A stretch of 54,319 bases of DNA from UBA9732 sp963615565 (GTDB lineage Bacteria; Spirochaetota; Spirochaetia; Sphaerochaetales; Sphaerochaetaceae): contig CAVEGR010000079.1 in the NCBI GenBank assembly GCA_963615565.1, positions 1 through 54,319 of the forward strand, in the 5' to 3' direction. The notes below the pieces were generated by a model, which did not search any database, had not been told where the DNA came from, and saw only the letters and a program-made list of their open reading frames with translations. Position numbers and translations under genes: made by a program. This document shows, one piece after another, positions 7,510-17,228 of the stretch (positions are counted from its first letter, which is position 1; every line of letters starts with the position of its first letter).

Positions 7510-8994
7510 ATGGAAAAAGAGAAACAGGTGAAGAAAAATCTATTATTGTTCCCAATTGGTACCATTGGAAGAGACATGGTGTACCAGTTGTTCACAAACT
7601 TTATTCTTACCTTCATTCTTTTCACAAGACAGCTTACAGCAGCCCAGTTGACCGCTATCACAGCAATTATGGTTGGGGCACGAGTATTTGACGCCCTCAA
7701 TGACCCAATTATGGGAAATATCATTGAAAGAACTAGAACAAAATGGGGCAAATTTAAACCTTGGCTTCTTGCTGGCTCTGTTAGCACAATGGCAGTTGTT
7801 ATTACAGCTTTTAACACCAAGCTCCAAGGGTGGAAATTTGTTTGGCTGTTTGGCTTTCTTTATTTTACCTACAGTATTACCTACACTATGAACGATATTT
7901 CTTACTGGGGCATGATTCCAGCTTTGTCATCTGATGGACATACGAGGGACCAATTCACATCTAGAGCCACACTTTTTGCAGGAATTGGCGGAACTGGGGC
8001 ATCAATTTTGATTCCAATGCTCACAACAGGAGCTATGACAATTGGTGGAAGTACGGCTACTGCCTATGGTATTATCTCCATTGTTATTAGCGTTCTTTCC
8101 CCTCTTTTCCTCTGTTTTATTTTCTTTGGTGTTAAAGAAAATAGAGATGACCAGTCTAAGCCAGCCCCTAAAATTAGCATCAAAATGATTATTAATACCA
8201 TTGCAAAGAATGACCAACTTTTGTGGATTTCCTTAATTTTCTTGCTTCAGCAGATTGGAAGTGGTCTTGTTCTTGGTGGAATTGGTTCAACCTATATTTA
8301 CTTAGAATTTGGATACAACGGTGGTCTTTATTCATTGTTTACAACAATAGGAATGTCAGCAACCGCTATTTTGATGGTATTCTACCCAACAATCTCTAAG
8401 CGAATTCACCGCAAAAAACTCATGGGTATTATGCAAGTCATTTCAATTGTTGGTTATGCAATTATGCTTATCGCAGGCCTTGCACTTCCAGCTGTCATGC
8501 TTAAATTCTACCTCATCACAATAGGTTACATGCTCTCAAACTTTGGTATGTACTGCTTCTACTTAATTATGATGATTTCTATCATTAACACAGTTGAGTA
8601 TAACGAATATAAATATGGAGCAAGAAACGAGGCTATCATTTCTTCCCTGCGTCCATTCTTCACAAAAATGGGCAGTGCATTAGTAGTTGTCATCACAACT
8701 GCAACATATCTAATTTTTGGCGTAACAAAATATACCAATCAGATATCGGAACTAGAGAATCAAGCCGCACGTAATCTCATTTCTGACACAGACAAGCTTT
8801 CTGCAATTGAGAACATCTTGACAGGAATTAGCTCTAGCCAGACAAATGGACTTCTTCTTGGTATCACAATTGTACCTCTAGTCTTCATGCTCGCTTCATA
8901 TTTCCTCTACAAGAAGCACTATAAACTAGATGAACCAGAGTACGATAGAATTTGCAAGGAGCTTGAAGCTCGCAGAGCAAATTCTTTGGACTAA
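7510..8994 (+). CDS. GPH-family sugar:cation symporter (MelB-like)
   Basis: An inner-membrane transporter of 494 residues with about 12 membrane segments, the normal size for glycoside-pentoside-hexuronide symporters. The family landmark is on the second helix, VFDALNDPIMGN (about 59-70), where Asp61 and Asp65 match the cation-site acids of MelB. It is followed by the loop RTRTKWGKFKPWLL. A charged cytoplasmic tail (YDRICKELEARR) ends the protein. AGGAG precedes ATG 7510. The U32 gene is nine bases upstream, so they should be co-transcribed, although no functional link is evident. The substrate, probably a disaccharide, pentoside or uronide, cannot be read from sequence. Confidence 0.88.
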   Translation: MEKEKQVKKNLLLFPIGTIGRDMVYQLFTNFILTFILFTRQLTAAQLTAITAIMVGARVFDALNDPIMGNIIERTRTKWGKFKPWLLAGSVSTMAVVITAFNTKLQGWKFVWLFGFLYFTYSITYTMNDISYWGMIPALSSDGHTRDQFTSRATLFAGIGGTGASILIPMLTTGAMTIGGSTATAYGIISIVISVLSPLFLCFIFFGVKENRDDQSKPAPKISIKMIINTIAKNDQLLWISLIFLLQQIGSGLVLGGIGSTYIYLEFGYNGGLYSLFTTIGMSATAILMVFYPTISKRIHRKKLMGIMQVISIVGYAIMLIAGLALPAVMLKFYLITIGYMLSNFGMYCFYLIMMISIINTVEYNEYKYGARNEAIISSLRPFFTKMGSALVVVITTATYLIFGVTKYTNQISELENQAARNLISDTDKLSAIENILTGISSSQTNGLLLGITIVPLVFMLASYFLYKKHYKLDEPEYDRICKELEARRANSLD

Positions 8995-9017
8995 ACTTGG
9001 ACTAAACTTGGACTAAC
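8986..9017 (+). repeat. three 11-bp direct repeats over the symporter stop codon
   Basis: TTGGACTAAAC occurs at 8986-8996 and 8997-9007, and TTGGACTAAC at 9008-9017. The symporter's TAA (8992-8994) is in the first unit, and the other units repeat a TAA, consistent with replication-slippage duplication. Confidence 0.7.
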
Positions 9018-9023
9018 ATTGTG

Positions 9024-9116
9024 AAAAGTCTACTTAAAACGTCAAAAAAGGGCTAAAAAGTAGCTTTGTCTACTTAGATGGCCTAAAAATAGGGTTTTAA
9101 GTAGACTTTTTTATTT
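9024..9116 (+). terminator. long-armed terminator after the symporter
   Basis: AAAAGTCTACTTAAAAC (9024-9040) pairs perfectly over 17 bp with 9094-9110, and the right arm runs into TTTTTTATTT. The 53-base loop carries another GTCTACTTA copy (9068-9076) that could compete for pairing. Confidence 0.7.
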
Positions 9117-9135
9117 CAATGACCTTCAGGCAATA

Positions 9136-9162
9136 AAAAACCACCTCAGCGAGGTGGTTTTT
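9136..9162. terminator. bidirectional terminator beside serC
   Basis: ACCACCTC and GAGGTGGT form a compact stem with an AGC loop, flanked by A-runs and T-runs. It ends serC on the minus strand and backs up the symporter terminator on the plus strand. Confidence 0.88.
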
Positions 9163-9185
9163 CATATACCAATTGACGTAAAATC

Positions 9186-10271
9186 TTAGCTATTTTTTGC
9201 CTCATAGTCCTTAAGGAAGTCTACAAGAGCAACAACACCTTCTTTTGGCATTGCATTGTAGATAGAAGCTCTCAAGCCACCAACAGACTTGTGTCCCTTG
9301 AGGTTGTCATAACCAGCTGCTTTTGTTGCTGCAACAACCTGAGCATCAAGTTCAGCGCTATCTGTAACAAACGGAATATTCATCAAAGAACGGTCCTTCT
9401 TCTCAACTGTTCCCTTGAACATCTTTGATGAATCCAAGAAGTCATAGAACACTTTTGCCTTGTCTTCATTAATCTTGTTCATTTCTTCAAGACCACCAAG
9501 ACTCTTTAGATACTTGAAGACCTTACCGCAACAATAAATTGCCCAGCAGTTTGGTGTGTTATACATGCTTCCGTTGTCAGCATGTGTCTTGTATTGGAGA
9601 TAAATTGGAAGGTTGGTCAGATCATCTCTGATAAGATCTTCACGAATAATTACAACAACCATTCCAGCAGGTCCAACGTTCTTCTGAACACCAGCATAAA
9701 TCAAACCATAGTCAGATACATTGCATGGCTTTGAAAGGAACATTGATGACTGGTCAGAAACAAGTACGTGTCCTTTTGTATTTGGAAGATTATGCCATGT
9801 TACACCATGAATTGTCTCGTTCTCACAAATGTAAACATAGTCTGTATCCTCTGGGATGTCCAAATCTGAGCAATCTGGAATATAAGTATAATTCTTGTCC
9901 TTAGAAGAAGCTGCAACAATAACTTCGCCAACTTTCTTAGCTTCAGCAATAGCTTTCTTGGACCATGCACCAGTTTCAATATAAACAGCCTTTCCGTTCT
10001 TCATAAGGTTCATAGGAATCATTGAAAACTGAAGTGTTGCACCACCTTGAATAAAGAGAACTTTGTAGTTATCTGGAATTCCCATAAGATCTCTGAGATC
10101 TTTTTCAGCATCATCAATAATTTGCTGATAAACCTTTGAGCGGTGGCTCATTTCCATAACACACATACCACTTCCGCGGTAGTTCATCATCTCGTCACGT
10201 ATCTCTTCCAAAACAGGCTCTGGCATCATTGCAGGACCAGCAGAAAAATTGAAAGTACGTCCATATTTCAT
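9186..10271 (-). CDS. serC: phosphoserine aminotransferase
   Basis: A PLP enzyme converting 3-phosphohydroxypyruvate and glutamate to O-phosphoserine in serine biosynthesis; it also serves PLP synthesis in some bacteria. It has 361 residues, the family norm. The start FNFSAGPAMMPEPVL is typical. SHRS (42-45) and GGAT (76-79) are the substrate and cofactor loops. The PLP lysine is Lys197 in YAGVQKNVGPAG, and HADNGSMYNTPNCW and the C-terminal GGLRASIYNAM substrate-binding block are intact. ATG 10271 has GGAGG eight bases before it; a codon at 10286 is not supported. It is monocistronic, with no serA in the window. Confidence 0.96.
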   Translation of the reverse strand: MKYGRTFNFSAGPAMMPEPVLEEIRDEMMNYRGSGMCVMEMSHRSKVYQQIIDDAEKDLRDLMGIPDNYKVLFIQGGATLQFSMIPMNLMKNGKAVYIETGAWSKKAIAEAKKVGEVIVAASSKDKNYTYIPDCSDLDIPEDTDYVYICENETIHGVTWHNLPNTKGHVLVSDQSSMFLSKPCNVSDYGLIYAGVQKNVGPAGMVVVIIREDLIRDDLTNLPIYLQYKTHADNGSMYNTPNCWAIYCCGKVFKYLKSLGGLEEMNKINEDKAKVFYDFLDSSKMFKGTVEKKDRSLMNIPFVTDSAELDAQVVAATKAAGYDNLKGHKSVGGLRASIYNAMPKEGVVALVDFLKDYEAKNS

Positions 10272-10443
10272 AAAACAATCCTCCATTGTTACTTTTTCTG
10301 GTACTTTATTTTAGCCTACTACACTCTGCAACAAAATGCAACAAATTTTTAGAGTCCAGAAAGGGTGCAAAAAGGAACTAAAAAGGGCAACAACAAATTC
10401 CAACCTACTTGCTTAAATGTTTAAAATGTAAAGAATCAGAAGT

Positions 10444-11841
10444 ATGAGTAATATCCTTTCACAAAGAAAAAGACTTCACGTAAGTAAAACAGAAGTAGAT
10501 ATGTCACAAGGGGAAATCATAAGCCTCCTTGTCAACTTTGCAGCCCCTCTTTTGCTTGGCAACATCTTCCAACAACTTTACAACACTGTAGATACATGGG
10601 TAGTTGGAAACTACGTAGGAAAGAATGCTTTTTCTGCTGTTGGAACGTTAAACCCAATTATCAATACTTTAATTGGTTTTTTTATGGGTTTTTCTAATGG
10701 TGCTTGCGTCATTATAGCCAGATACTTTGGAGCTGGAGATAAAGAGAAAGTTTCCAAGTCAGTTCACACCTTTGTTGCAGTTACTCTTATTCTTTGTGTA
10801 GTTTTCACTGTGTTAGGCTTATTGCTCACTCCATACCTACTAGACATGATTCAGTCTCCAGTTGAAGTCAGAAACGAGCAATACACATACCTTTCCATTT
10901 ACTTTGCTGGAGTGTCTGGTCTGTTGATATACAACATGGGCTCAGCCATACTAAGAGCGGTAGGAAACTCACTCATCCCCTTCATTTTTTTAGTGATATC
11001 GGCATTACTGAACATTGTTTTGGATTTGGTGTTCGTTATCAATTTCAATTTAGGTACAGCTGGCGTGGCCTATGCAACCATCTTGTCGCAGATGATATCG
11101 GCAATTTTGGTTCTTGTTTTGCTCGTTAAAACAGACTCAAGTGTAAGGCTCAAACTGCGCAAAATCTCCATTGATTTTCAAATACTCAAGAACATTATCA
11201 TTGTTGGATTGCCGTCTGCAATTCAAATGTCGGTTACCGCGTTTTCCAATATTTTCGTGCAATCATACATCAACTATTTTGGTGCAGACTGCATGGGAGG
11301 ATGGACAGCCTATTCCAAGCTTGACCAACTCCTGTTCTTGCCTATGCAATCTCTAGCCATGGCAACTCAGACGTTTGTAAGTCAGAATTTAGGAAGGCAT
11401 TTTACGGATAGAGCAAAAAAAGGCGTTATAACAGCCCTTCTTTCTTCTATTGTCTGCACCATTGTTTTAATTGTACCAGTTATGGTTGCAGCTCCAATGT
11501 TGGTCAAATTCTTCATTGATGACAACGAAACTGAGGTTATTCGTTATGGAACTATGTTCTTGAGAATGATTTCACCTTTCTACGTTGCTTGCTGTTTCAA
11601 CCAAATTTTTGGAGGAGCCCTCAGAGGTGCAGGAAAATCTACAAGCTCAATGATTATTATGCTTGGCTCATTTGTTCTTGCAAGACAAATTTATCTTTAT
11701 ATAGTTTCCAATTTCATTAGTAATACTATTATTCCAATTGCAATGGGATATCCGTTTGGATGGATTTTATGTAGCATTCTAATGTTAATCTGTTATAAGA
11801 TTTCTTTTACTGAAAAAAACTTATACAAGACTAACCTGTAA
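10444..11841 (+). CDS. MATE-family efflux transporter
   Basis: A 465-residue membrane protein with about 12 helices in two MatE repeats. The first repeat opens with LLVNFAAPLLLGNIFQQLYN followed by TVDTWVVGNYVG, the classic DinF/NorM-type signature in Firmicute and spirochaete MATE proteins. The second repeat has GLPSAIQMSVTAFSNIFVQS. It expels cationic drugs or metabolites using Na+ or H+. ATG 10444 has only a weak ribosome site; an alternative start at 10501 (MSQGEII) would still keep the whole core, so the first 19 residues are uncertain. It is divergent from serC. Confidence 0.88.
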   Translation: MSNILSQRKRLHVSKTEVDMSQGEIISLLVNFAAPLLLGNIFQQLYNTVDTWVVGNYVGKNAFSAVGTLNPIINTLIGFFMGFSNGACVIIARYFGAGDKEKVSKSVHTFVAVTLILCVVFTVLGLLLTPYLLDMIQSPVEVRNEQYTYLSIYFAGVSGLLIYNMGSAILRAVGNSLIPFIFLVISALLNIVLDLVFVINFNLGTAGVAYATILSQMISAILVLVLLVKTDSSVRLKLRKISIDFQILKNIIIVGLPSAIQMSVTAFSNIFVQSYINYFGADCMGGWTAYSKLDQLLFLPMQSLAMATQTFVSQNLGRHFTDRAKKGVITALLSSIVCTIVLIVPVMVAAPMLVKFFIDDNETEVIRYGTMFLRMISPFYVACCFNQIFGGALRGAGKSTSSMIIMLGSFVLARQIYLYIVSNFISNTIIPIAMGYPFGWILCSILMLICYKISFTEKNLYKTNL

Positions 11842-11869
11842 GAATCTAAGAAACTGTACCAAAAGCTTC

Positions 11870-12361
11870 TCAACCCTGTTTCTTTTGCAAAGCTCCAATA
11901 AAGTCCTTATAAATGCCTGGAGTAGAATTTGGAATTTCTATAGCTCCAACACATTTAGTATAAAACTCTTTTGGACCTACGCCTCCAATAATTGCATAAG
12001 CATAGCCAATGTTTCTCATATCCAAAAGAGTATTTATAAGAAGAGCTTTTCCAATACCCATACCTTGATACTCTTCCAAGACTTTTGTAGGACCAAAGAA
12101 ATTACGGCAGGTGGCATCATAACAAGCATATCCAATTATGGAAGCCCCTTTAGTTGCAATAAATAAAGAGACAGGTTGACGTGAAAAACAAGTACAAGCT
12201 TCGCCCTTAGCACTTAAAGAACTATGTTGCTCAATCCAAGGAAGAATCCTAAACATGTCAGGGGTCATTGCACGTCTAATTACAATGTCTTGGCTAGCAA
12301 GTTTCTTTGTAAGTTCTACACAAGGTTCAAGAGGTAAAAGAGAAACTAACATATCACTCAT
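11870..12361 (-). CDS. GNAT-family N-acetyltransferase
   Basis: A 163-residue protein with the GNAT fold. An N-terminal strand and helix (IVIRRAMTPDMFRILPWIEQH) precede the strand SLFIATKGASIIGYACYD, and the acetyl-CoA loop reads EEYQGMGIGKALL, matching motif A (Q/R-x-x-G-x-G/A). The C-terminal GPKEFYTKCVGAIEIP is the usual 'YEKxGF' region. AGGAG precedes ATG 12361. It lies 70 bases downstream of nagZ on the same strand and could be the last gene of the cell-wall-sugar operon, but the gap leaves this open. The substrate is unknown. Confidence 0.85.
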   Translation of the reverse strand: MSDMLVSLLPLEPCVELTKKLASQDIVIRRAMTPDMFRILPWIEQHSSLSAKGEACTCFSRQPVSLFIATKGASIIGYACYDATCRNFFGPTKVLEEYQGMGIGKALLINTLLDMRNIGYAYAIIGGVGPKEFYTKCVGAIEIPNSTPGIYKDFIGALQKKQG

Positions 12362-12431
12362 AAAGGACTCCTATATAGTTACTTTGAGGGTTTTGCAAAA
12401 AAATTCCTTTATATCTTTATAGCTCAACTGG

Positions 12432-13985
12432 TTATAGTTCAACTGGCAACACACCATATGCCTTTGCCTTTCCAGAAAGCACATCTGCAATAGGCTTCAT
12501 TATCATAGGAGTATATTCATAAGCTGCAAGAGCTCCTGTTGATAATTGAACGGAAGATAAATCAAATGGATTTCTAAGAGCAACAACATTCACTGCATTA
12601 TGCACTTTTTCCAGCTCTTTAACTAACGCAATCTGACCCGGTTTAGAATGACCATTGTAAGTACCAACCGTAACAGAAGAAAAACCCTTACAGTTAGAAC
12701 ATACAGATTTAATTTCTTCTTCAGTAGGATCTGTTGAAGTTATGATAGATTCACCACCAAGAAGACTCTTCATCTCTGTTGCAAAACAGAAAGATTTGTT
12801 TTCTGGATTGGAAACCATTGTAACAACAAACGGATAGCATCCTATAAACAAAGGCTTAGGCCCTAAAGATTTTAGAGGATGAACTAACGTAAGAGATTTA
12901 GAACGTATATCATTTACAAAAGTTTCATCATTTAAGCGCTCCTCAGAATCATATTTATAGAAACTATCATCTTGAGCATTATCAGATAGAAAACGCTTTT
13001 TTAAAGCCATTATTCTATTGAATGAAGCATCAAGAATTTCGTCATCTAGCAGCTCAAAAGCACAATCGCTAACTTGAGCAGCAAGAGACGGAGTATGGGA
13101 GATACCAGCAATATCGGCACTAGCCTCAAAAGCCTTCAAAGCACCTTGAACAGTGCCCCATTTTCCTTGAATAGCCCCCATTTCCAAGCAATCTGTGAAA
13201 ATTACGCCATCAAATCCAATTTTCTCCCTTAATATTCCAGAAAGAATTTTCTTGTTCATAGTAGCTGGTAGACCACTATCATCAAGTTTTGGAAAAACAA
13301 TATGTGAAGTCATTATAGAAGGCACTCCTGCTTTAACAGCAGCTCTAAAAGGAACAAGCTCCACTTTCTCCAACTCTTCCAAATCTTTATCAATAACAGG
13401 AAGTCCAACGTGAGAGTCTACACTAGTATCACCGTGTCCTGGAAAGTGTTTTGCACAGCAAACAAGATTATGCTTTAAATACCCTGCAATAGCTTTTGTA
13501 CTATTTTGAGCAACTATAGTAGGATCATTTGAATAGCTTCTTACTCCAATGACTCTGTTCTGAGGATTGTTAATTACATCGCAATCTGGTGCAAAATTTA
13601 AATTACAACCACAACTTAACATTTCTTTTGCTGTAATCTCTGAGCATCTAAATATTGCATCCTCTTGACCTTGTACTGCAGTTAAAGCCATAGCTCCCGG
13701 CACGTTTATTGCTTCTAGTGGTAGCCTTGTAACTACACCACCTTCTTGGTCTATAGCAATCAAAGGTTGTATCCCAGTCTCCTCAACAATTAATTTTCTT
13801 AAATCTGAAGTAAGTTTTTTAAGTTGGGATGTGGACTCTATATTGCTTTGAAAAAGAATCACATTTCCAATTTTCTTTTCTTTAATAAGAGCTTTAAACT
13901 CATCTGTTAAATAACTTTGTCCAAATCCTGCAATTATTTTCTGTCCAATTTTTATTCTTCTTTCTTTTTTTTCTTGTTCTGTCAT
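12432..13985 (-). CDS. nagZ: beta-N-acetylhexosaminidase, GH3 NagZ-type
   Basis: This enzyme removes GlcNAc from the non-reducing end of GlcNAc-MurNAc compounds during peptidoglycan turnover. It has 517 residues: a GH3 barrel (about 1-350) plus a C-terminal alpha/beta/alpha domain, the two-domain Bacillus YbbD arrangement rather than the short enterobacterial form. The NagZ-specific acid/base loop KHFPGHGDTSVDSH is at 179-192, and the nucleophile is Asp265 in VIFTDCLEMG. IDQEGGVVTRL (78-88) is the substrate strand. No signal peptide is visible, so it is probably cytosolic. ATG 13985 fits alignment to the family better than the upstream in-frame extension, which overlaps the neighbouring namZ. 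It lies 26 bases after namZ. Confidence 0.9.
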   Translation of the reverse strand: MTEQEKKERRIKIGQKIIAGFGQSYLTDEFKALIKEKKIGNVILFQSNIESTSQLKKLTSDLRKLIVEETGIQPLIAIDQEGGVVTRLPLEAINVPGAMALTAVQGQEDAIFRCSEITAKEMLSCGCNLNFAPDCDVINNPQNRVIGVRSYSNDPTIVAQNSTKAIAGYLKHNLVCCAKHFPGHGDTSVDSHVGLPVIDKDLEELEKVELVPFRAAVKAGVPSIMTSHIVFPKLDDSGLPATMNKKILSGILREKIGFDGVIFTDCLEMGAIQGKWGTVQGALKAFEASADIAGISHTPSLAAQVSDCAFELLDDEILDASFNRIMALKKRFLSDNAQDDSFYKYDSEERLNDETFVNDIRSKSLTLVHPLKSLGPKPLFIGCYPFVVTMVSNPENKSFCFATEMKSLLGGESIITSTDPTEEEIKSVCSNCKGFSSVTVGTYNGHSKPGQIALVKELEKVHNAVNVVALRNPFDLSSVQLSTGALAAYEYTPMIMKPIADVLSGKAKAYGVLPVEL

Positions 13986-14011
13986 TTTATAAACCCCTTT
14001 TCTTGAAAAAT

Positions 14012-15172
14012 CTAATACATCAAACAATTCATAACTCTTTTTGCAAAAGCAATGTTCTGGATTCTGCTTTCTTCTATAAGAGCCAAGAAATCCATATCTT
14101 TGCAAGCTTCTGAACCAAGAAGTCTAGACAATTTCTTTCCCTCTTCAAGCAGTTCAAAATCATTTGGATACACATTCTTTAAAACATCTAGAATTTTCAT
14201 AATTGTTTCAAACGATTTAAATTTTCTTCTGTCAGTAAAAATTATCCTACAGCCCTGGCATTGCACCCCACTATGCTTACTAAAAGATGGCGTAAATGCA
14301 ACAGGAGTAAATACAACCCCCTCCAGCTGTAGAGCATTCATCCTTTCAACAAGATCTTTTGCAACAATAAACGGTGCCCCAAAAACCTGAAAAGGCGTAC
14401 TGGTTCCTCGTCCCTCAGAGATATTTGTACCCTCCAACAAAGCCATTGCCGAGTACGCAAGGGCACTATCCAACGTTGGAATAGAGACCGATGGTGGTAC
14501 AAAAACATAATCAAAATTATCTAGATTTTCTTCAAGATTCACGTCTGGTTTTGCTTTTTCAAAGCAAACAATTTCAATTGGAAAATCATAATCGAATTCA
14601 GTATAAACCAGTTTAGCAAACTCTCCAGGAGTTAATCCGTACCTAAAAGGAATATTGTAAATACCAACAAAACTTTCAAAATTCTTCTTTGTCACAAGAC
14701 CGTCAAAGCATCGTCCAAGCATTGGAGGTCTATCTAAAACCACTAAAGCGGTTTTAGTTCTTTGACATGTTTTCATAGCTTCAAAAAGAGTAGAAATATA
14801 TGTGTAACATCTAACACCAACATCCTGGATGTCGTACACAACAGCATCCACATCTTCTAAAAGTGAATCTTCTATAGCTTGACTTTTACTACTGTAAAGG
14901 CTGAAAACAGGAAGTCCTGTAAATGAATCTGTGTAGTAAGAAACATCCTCTCCTGCACCACAATTACCAAAAAGTCCATGCTCAGGAGAAAAAAGTTTTA
15001 CAAGATTATAAAATTCATAAAGTAGGCAATGTGACAATTTATAATGCACATCTAAACCCGTTTGATTTGTAATCATTGCAAGACGTTTTTCCTTGTACTT
15101 GTTTAAGTAGTATGGATTAGTTGTAAAGAAATCTATTCCACACCTTAGCTTGTTACAAACCTTGCTACTCAT
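14012..15172 (-). CDS. namZ: exo-beta-N-acetylmuramidase NamZ (DUF1343)
   Basis: A DUF1343/YbbC protein of 386 residues. The Bacillus subtilis member NamZ removes MurNAc from the non-reducing end of MurNAc-GlcNAc chains. The two family hallmarks are present: FSPEHGLFGN followed by GAGE (61-74), and VVYDIQDVGVRCYTYIST (111-128). A further block, ALVVLDRPPMLGR, is typical. Unlike Bacillus, no export signal is seen at the N-terminus, so the enzyme should act on imported fragments in the cytosol; this is inference. Its ATG overlaps the anmK stop by four bases (ATGA), indicating translational coupling, and nagZ follows. Confidence 0.88.
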   Translation of the reverse strand: MSSKVCNKLRCGIDFFTTNPYYLNKYKEKRLAMITNQTGLDVHYKLSHCLLYEFYNLVKLFSPEHGLFGNCGAGEDVSYYTDSFTGLPVFSLYSSKSQAIEDSLLEDVDAVVYDIQDVGVRCYTYISTLFEAMKTCQRTKTALVVLDRPPMLGRCFDGLVTKKNFESFVGIYNIPFRYGLTPGEFAKLVYTEFDYDFPIEIVCFEKAKPDVNLEENLDNFDYVFVPPSVSIPTLDSALAYSAMALLEGTNISEGRGTSTPFQVFGAPFIVAKDLVERMNALQLEGVVFTPVAFTPSFSKHSGVQCQGCRIIFTDRRKFKSFETIMKILDVLKNVYPNDFELLEEGKKLSRLLGSEACKDMDFLALIEESRIQNIAFAKRVMNCLMY

Positions 15173-16329
15173 ATTGAAACCTTTCCCATTGAAGTATAGT
15201 GCCTTGCACCAGTTACAGAAAGAACTTCATTTTTACTTTCATGTAAACGTTCATTGCCAAGAATGACAAAAGCAATGGCCTCTTTCATGTCAGAATCCTT
15301 ACCAATAAGAACCTTTGTATTTGGAAGATGAAGTCTCAAATGATTAATCATAGCTTCGTTATGAGCCCCTCCTCCATTTACAAATAGTTCATCTAGAATG
15401 AAGTTTTCATTCTTAAGAGAAATCTCTATACAAGTAGAAGTAAAAGCTGTTGCTGTAGCAATAAGATCAGGCATAGAGACATTCAGTTCTACTGCTTTTC
15501 GCATAATCTTATCTACATACAATGGCCCATAAAGCTCTCTTCCTGTTGTTTTTGGGGCTTTTCTTGGAATATAGGCATCTGTTTCTATCATCCAAGACAA
15601 AAGTTCTTCATTGATTTTTGCCCCTAAAGCAATACGCCCACCATCATCATAGTTAAGCAATCCATTTGAATATTTCTTCACTAAAGCATCCACTACCATA
15701 TTGCCAGGCCCTGTATCATAAGCAATAACTTCTTCGCAGGAACATCCCTTTTTCATTAAGCTTATATTGCCAATTCCACCAATATTTTGTAGAGCGATAT
15801 TTTTCTCATTATTTGCATACAATATAAACTCTGTAAAAGGAACAAGTGGTGCCCCCTGGCCACCGGCAGCAACATCTCTAACTCTAAAATCACCAATAAC
15901 AGGACATCCAAGACGCTCTGCTATACAAGAAACTTCTCCAAGTTGCAATGTAGATCTAACATTCCTTCCAAAGAATTCCACCCCGTGAGGTTCATGCCAA
16001 AAGGTATGCCCATGACTTGCAACAAAGTCAATCTTTGGACATGTTTTTATATTTTTCTTCCATAGAGACTCTGCTACGTCAGCAAACAGCTCTCCCAGAT
16101 AAAAATTCAAAGAACAAATTTCACCTGTTGTAGTTGGAGCACCACCAGCTATTGAAATAAGCTTATCCCTAAAGTCCTGAGCATAACCCAAGAAAGCAGA
16201 ATCCACCAAAGAAACTTTTGTATTGGAGCCATGACCCTCTATAGCAACAAGAGCAGCATCAATACCATCTGCACTTGTGCCACTCATAATTCCTATTGCA
16301 TATTTTACTTTTTCTTCTGTTTTATTCAT
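15169..16329 (-). CDS. anmK: anhydro-N-acetylmuramic acid kinase
   Basis: AnmK hydrolyses and phosphorylates 1,6-anhydro-MurNAc with ATP to give MurNAc-6-phosphate. It has 386 residues, close to the family's 370-390. The ATP-site signature GIMSGTSADGIDAAL is at 13-27. The middle has VIGDFRVRDVAAGGQGAPLVP, then NIGGIGNISLM and YDTGPGNMVVDAL, all diagnostic. It starts six bases after the permease gene to the right and overlaps namZ by four bases, tying this kinase to the importer. No MurQ etherase is present in the window, so the MurNAc-6P step must be encoded elsewhere. Confidence 0.95.
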   Translation of the reverse strand: MNKTEEKVKYAIGIMSGTSADGIDAALVAIEGHGSNTKVSLVDSAFLGYAQDFRDKLISIAGGAPTTTGEICSLNFYLGELFADVAESLWKKNIKTCPKIDFVASHGHTFWHEPHGVEFFGRNVRSTLQLGEVSCIAERLGCPVIGDFRVRDVAAGGQGAPLVPFTEFILYANNEKNIALQNIGGIGNISLMKKGCSCEEVIAYDTGPGNMVVDALVKKYSNGLLNYDDGGRIALGAKINEELLSWMIETDAYIPRKAPKTTGRELYGPLYVDKIMRKAVELNVSMPDLIATATAFTSTCIEISLKNENFILDELFVNGGGAHNEAMINHLRLHLPNTKVLIGKDSDMKEAIAFVILGNERLHESKNEVLSVTGARHYTSMGKVSI

Positions 16330-16334
16330 TTAAA

Positions 16335-17213
16335 TTAGCCTTTAACAGAGCCAACAGTAAGACCTTTTACAAAATATTTTTGCAAGAAAGGATATAAAAT
16401 AATAATTGGCAATGTTGATGTAATAATAACAGCACTCTTTATTGAGATTGAAAGACTTGCAGTGTCAGTTGAAGCGCTACTGCTATCTCCAAGAACCATT
16501 GTTCCGTTTACAATATTTCTTAGGAACAACATAACTGGATACTGTTTTGTGTTAAGGTATATAAGACCATTAAACCAATCGTTCCAGAAAAATACAGCAT
16601 AATAAAGACCTACAGTAGCTATAGCCGCAGTAGAAAGAGGCAATATAATTCTAGGAAGAATTGAGAAATACCCAATACCATCAATGAGAGCAGCCTCTTC
16701 TATTTCCTGAGGTAATGCTTTAAAGAAATTAACCATGATAATGAGATTAAATTGGTTAATTGCAAACGGAATCAGCATTGCAAAACGTGTTCCAGTAAGG
16801 TGTAAGGCCGATATTAAAAGATAGTTTGGAATTAATCCTCCAGCAAAATACATGGAAAAAATGACCATCTTCATAAGAAATTTATGTCCTTTGAGATAGG
16901 ACTTTGATAGTGGATAAGCAAATAAGATGGTCATGCAAAGAGCAATGAAAGTTCCTGTTATTGTGTAAAAAATAGTATTCCCATATGCTCTAAAGAAATT
17001 TGGATAAGTAAATATTTGCTTATATGCTTCAAAATTAATTCCTTTAGGAATAAGTTTAACCTGATTATTTATGATTGCTTTTGAAGATGAAAGAGAAAGC
17101 GCAACCATATATATAAACGGAATAATACAAATGAGCAGTGTAAAAATCATCACTATGTAGATGATTACGTTTAAAACTTTTGAGGAAGTAGATGTGTCTT
17201 TAACTTTTGCCAT
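16335..17213 (-). CDS. carbohydrate ABC transporter permease (LplC/YtcP type)
   Basis: An inner-membrane subunit of 292 residues with six predicted helices. The binding-protein-dependent transport signature EEAALIDGIGYFSILPRIILPLS (EAA loop, about 187-209) is clear and should dock an ATPase. The N-terminus ahead of the first helix is short and charged. It is the partner of the permease immediately upstream (15-base gap) and precedes anmK by six bases. No ATPase is encoded here, as is usual for CUT1 importers that share an MsmX/UgpC-type ATPase. The substrate is inferred from context to be a muropeptide-derived sugar. Confidence 0.9.
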   Translation of the reverse strand: MAKVKDTSTSSKVLNVIIYIVMIFTLLICIIPFIYMVALSLSSSKAIINNQVKLIPKGINFEAYKQIFTYPNFFRAYGNTIFYTITGTFIALCMTILFAYPLSKSYLKGHKFLMKMVIFSMYFAGGLIPNYLLISALHLTGTRFAMLIPFAINQFNLIIMVNFFKALPQEIEEAALIDGIGYFSILPRIILPLSTAAIATVGLYYAVFFWNDWFNGLIYLNTKQYPVMLFLRNIVNGTMVLGDSSSASTDTASLSISIKSAVIITSTLPIIILYPFLQKYFVKGLTVGSVKG

Positions 17214-17228
17214 TTTCCATCTCCTCCA

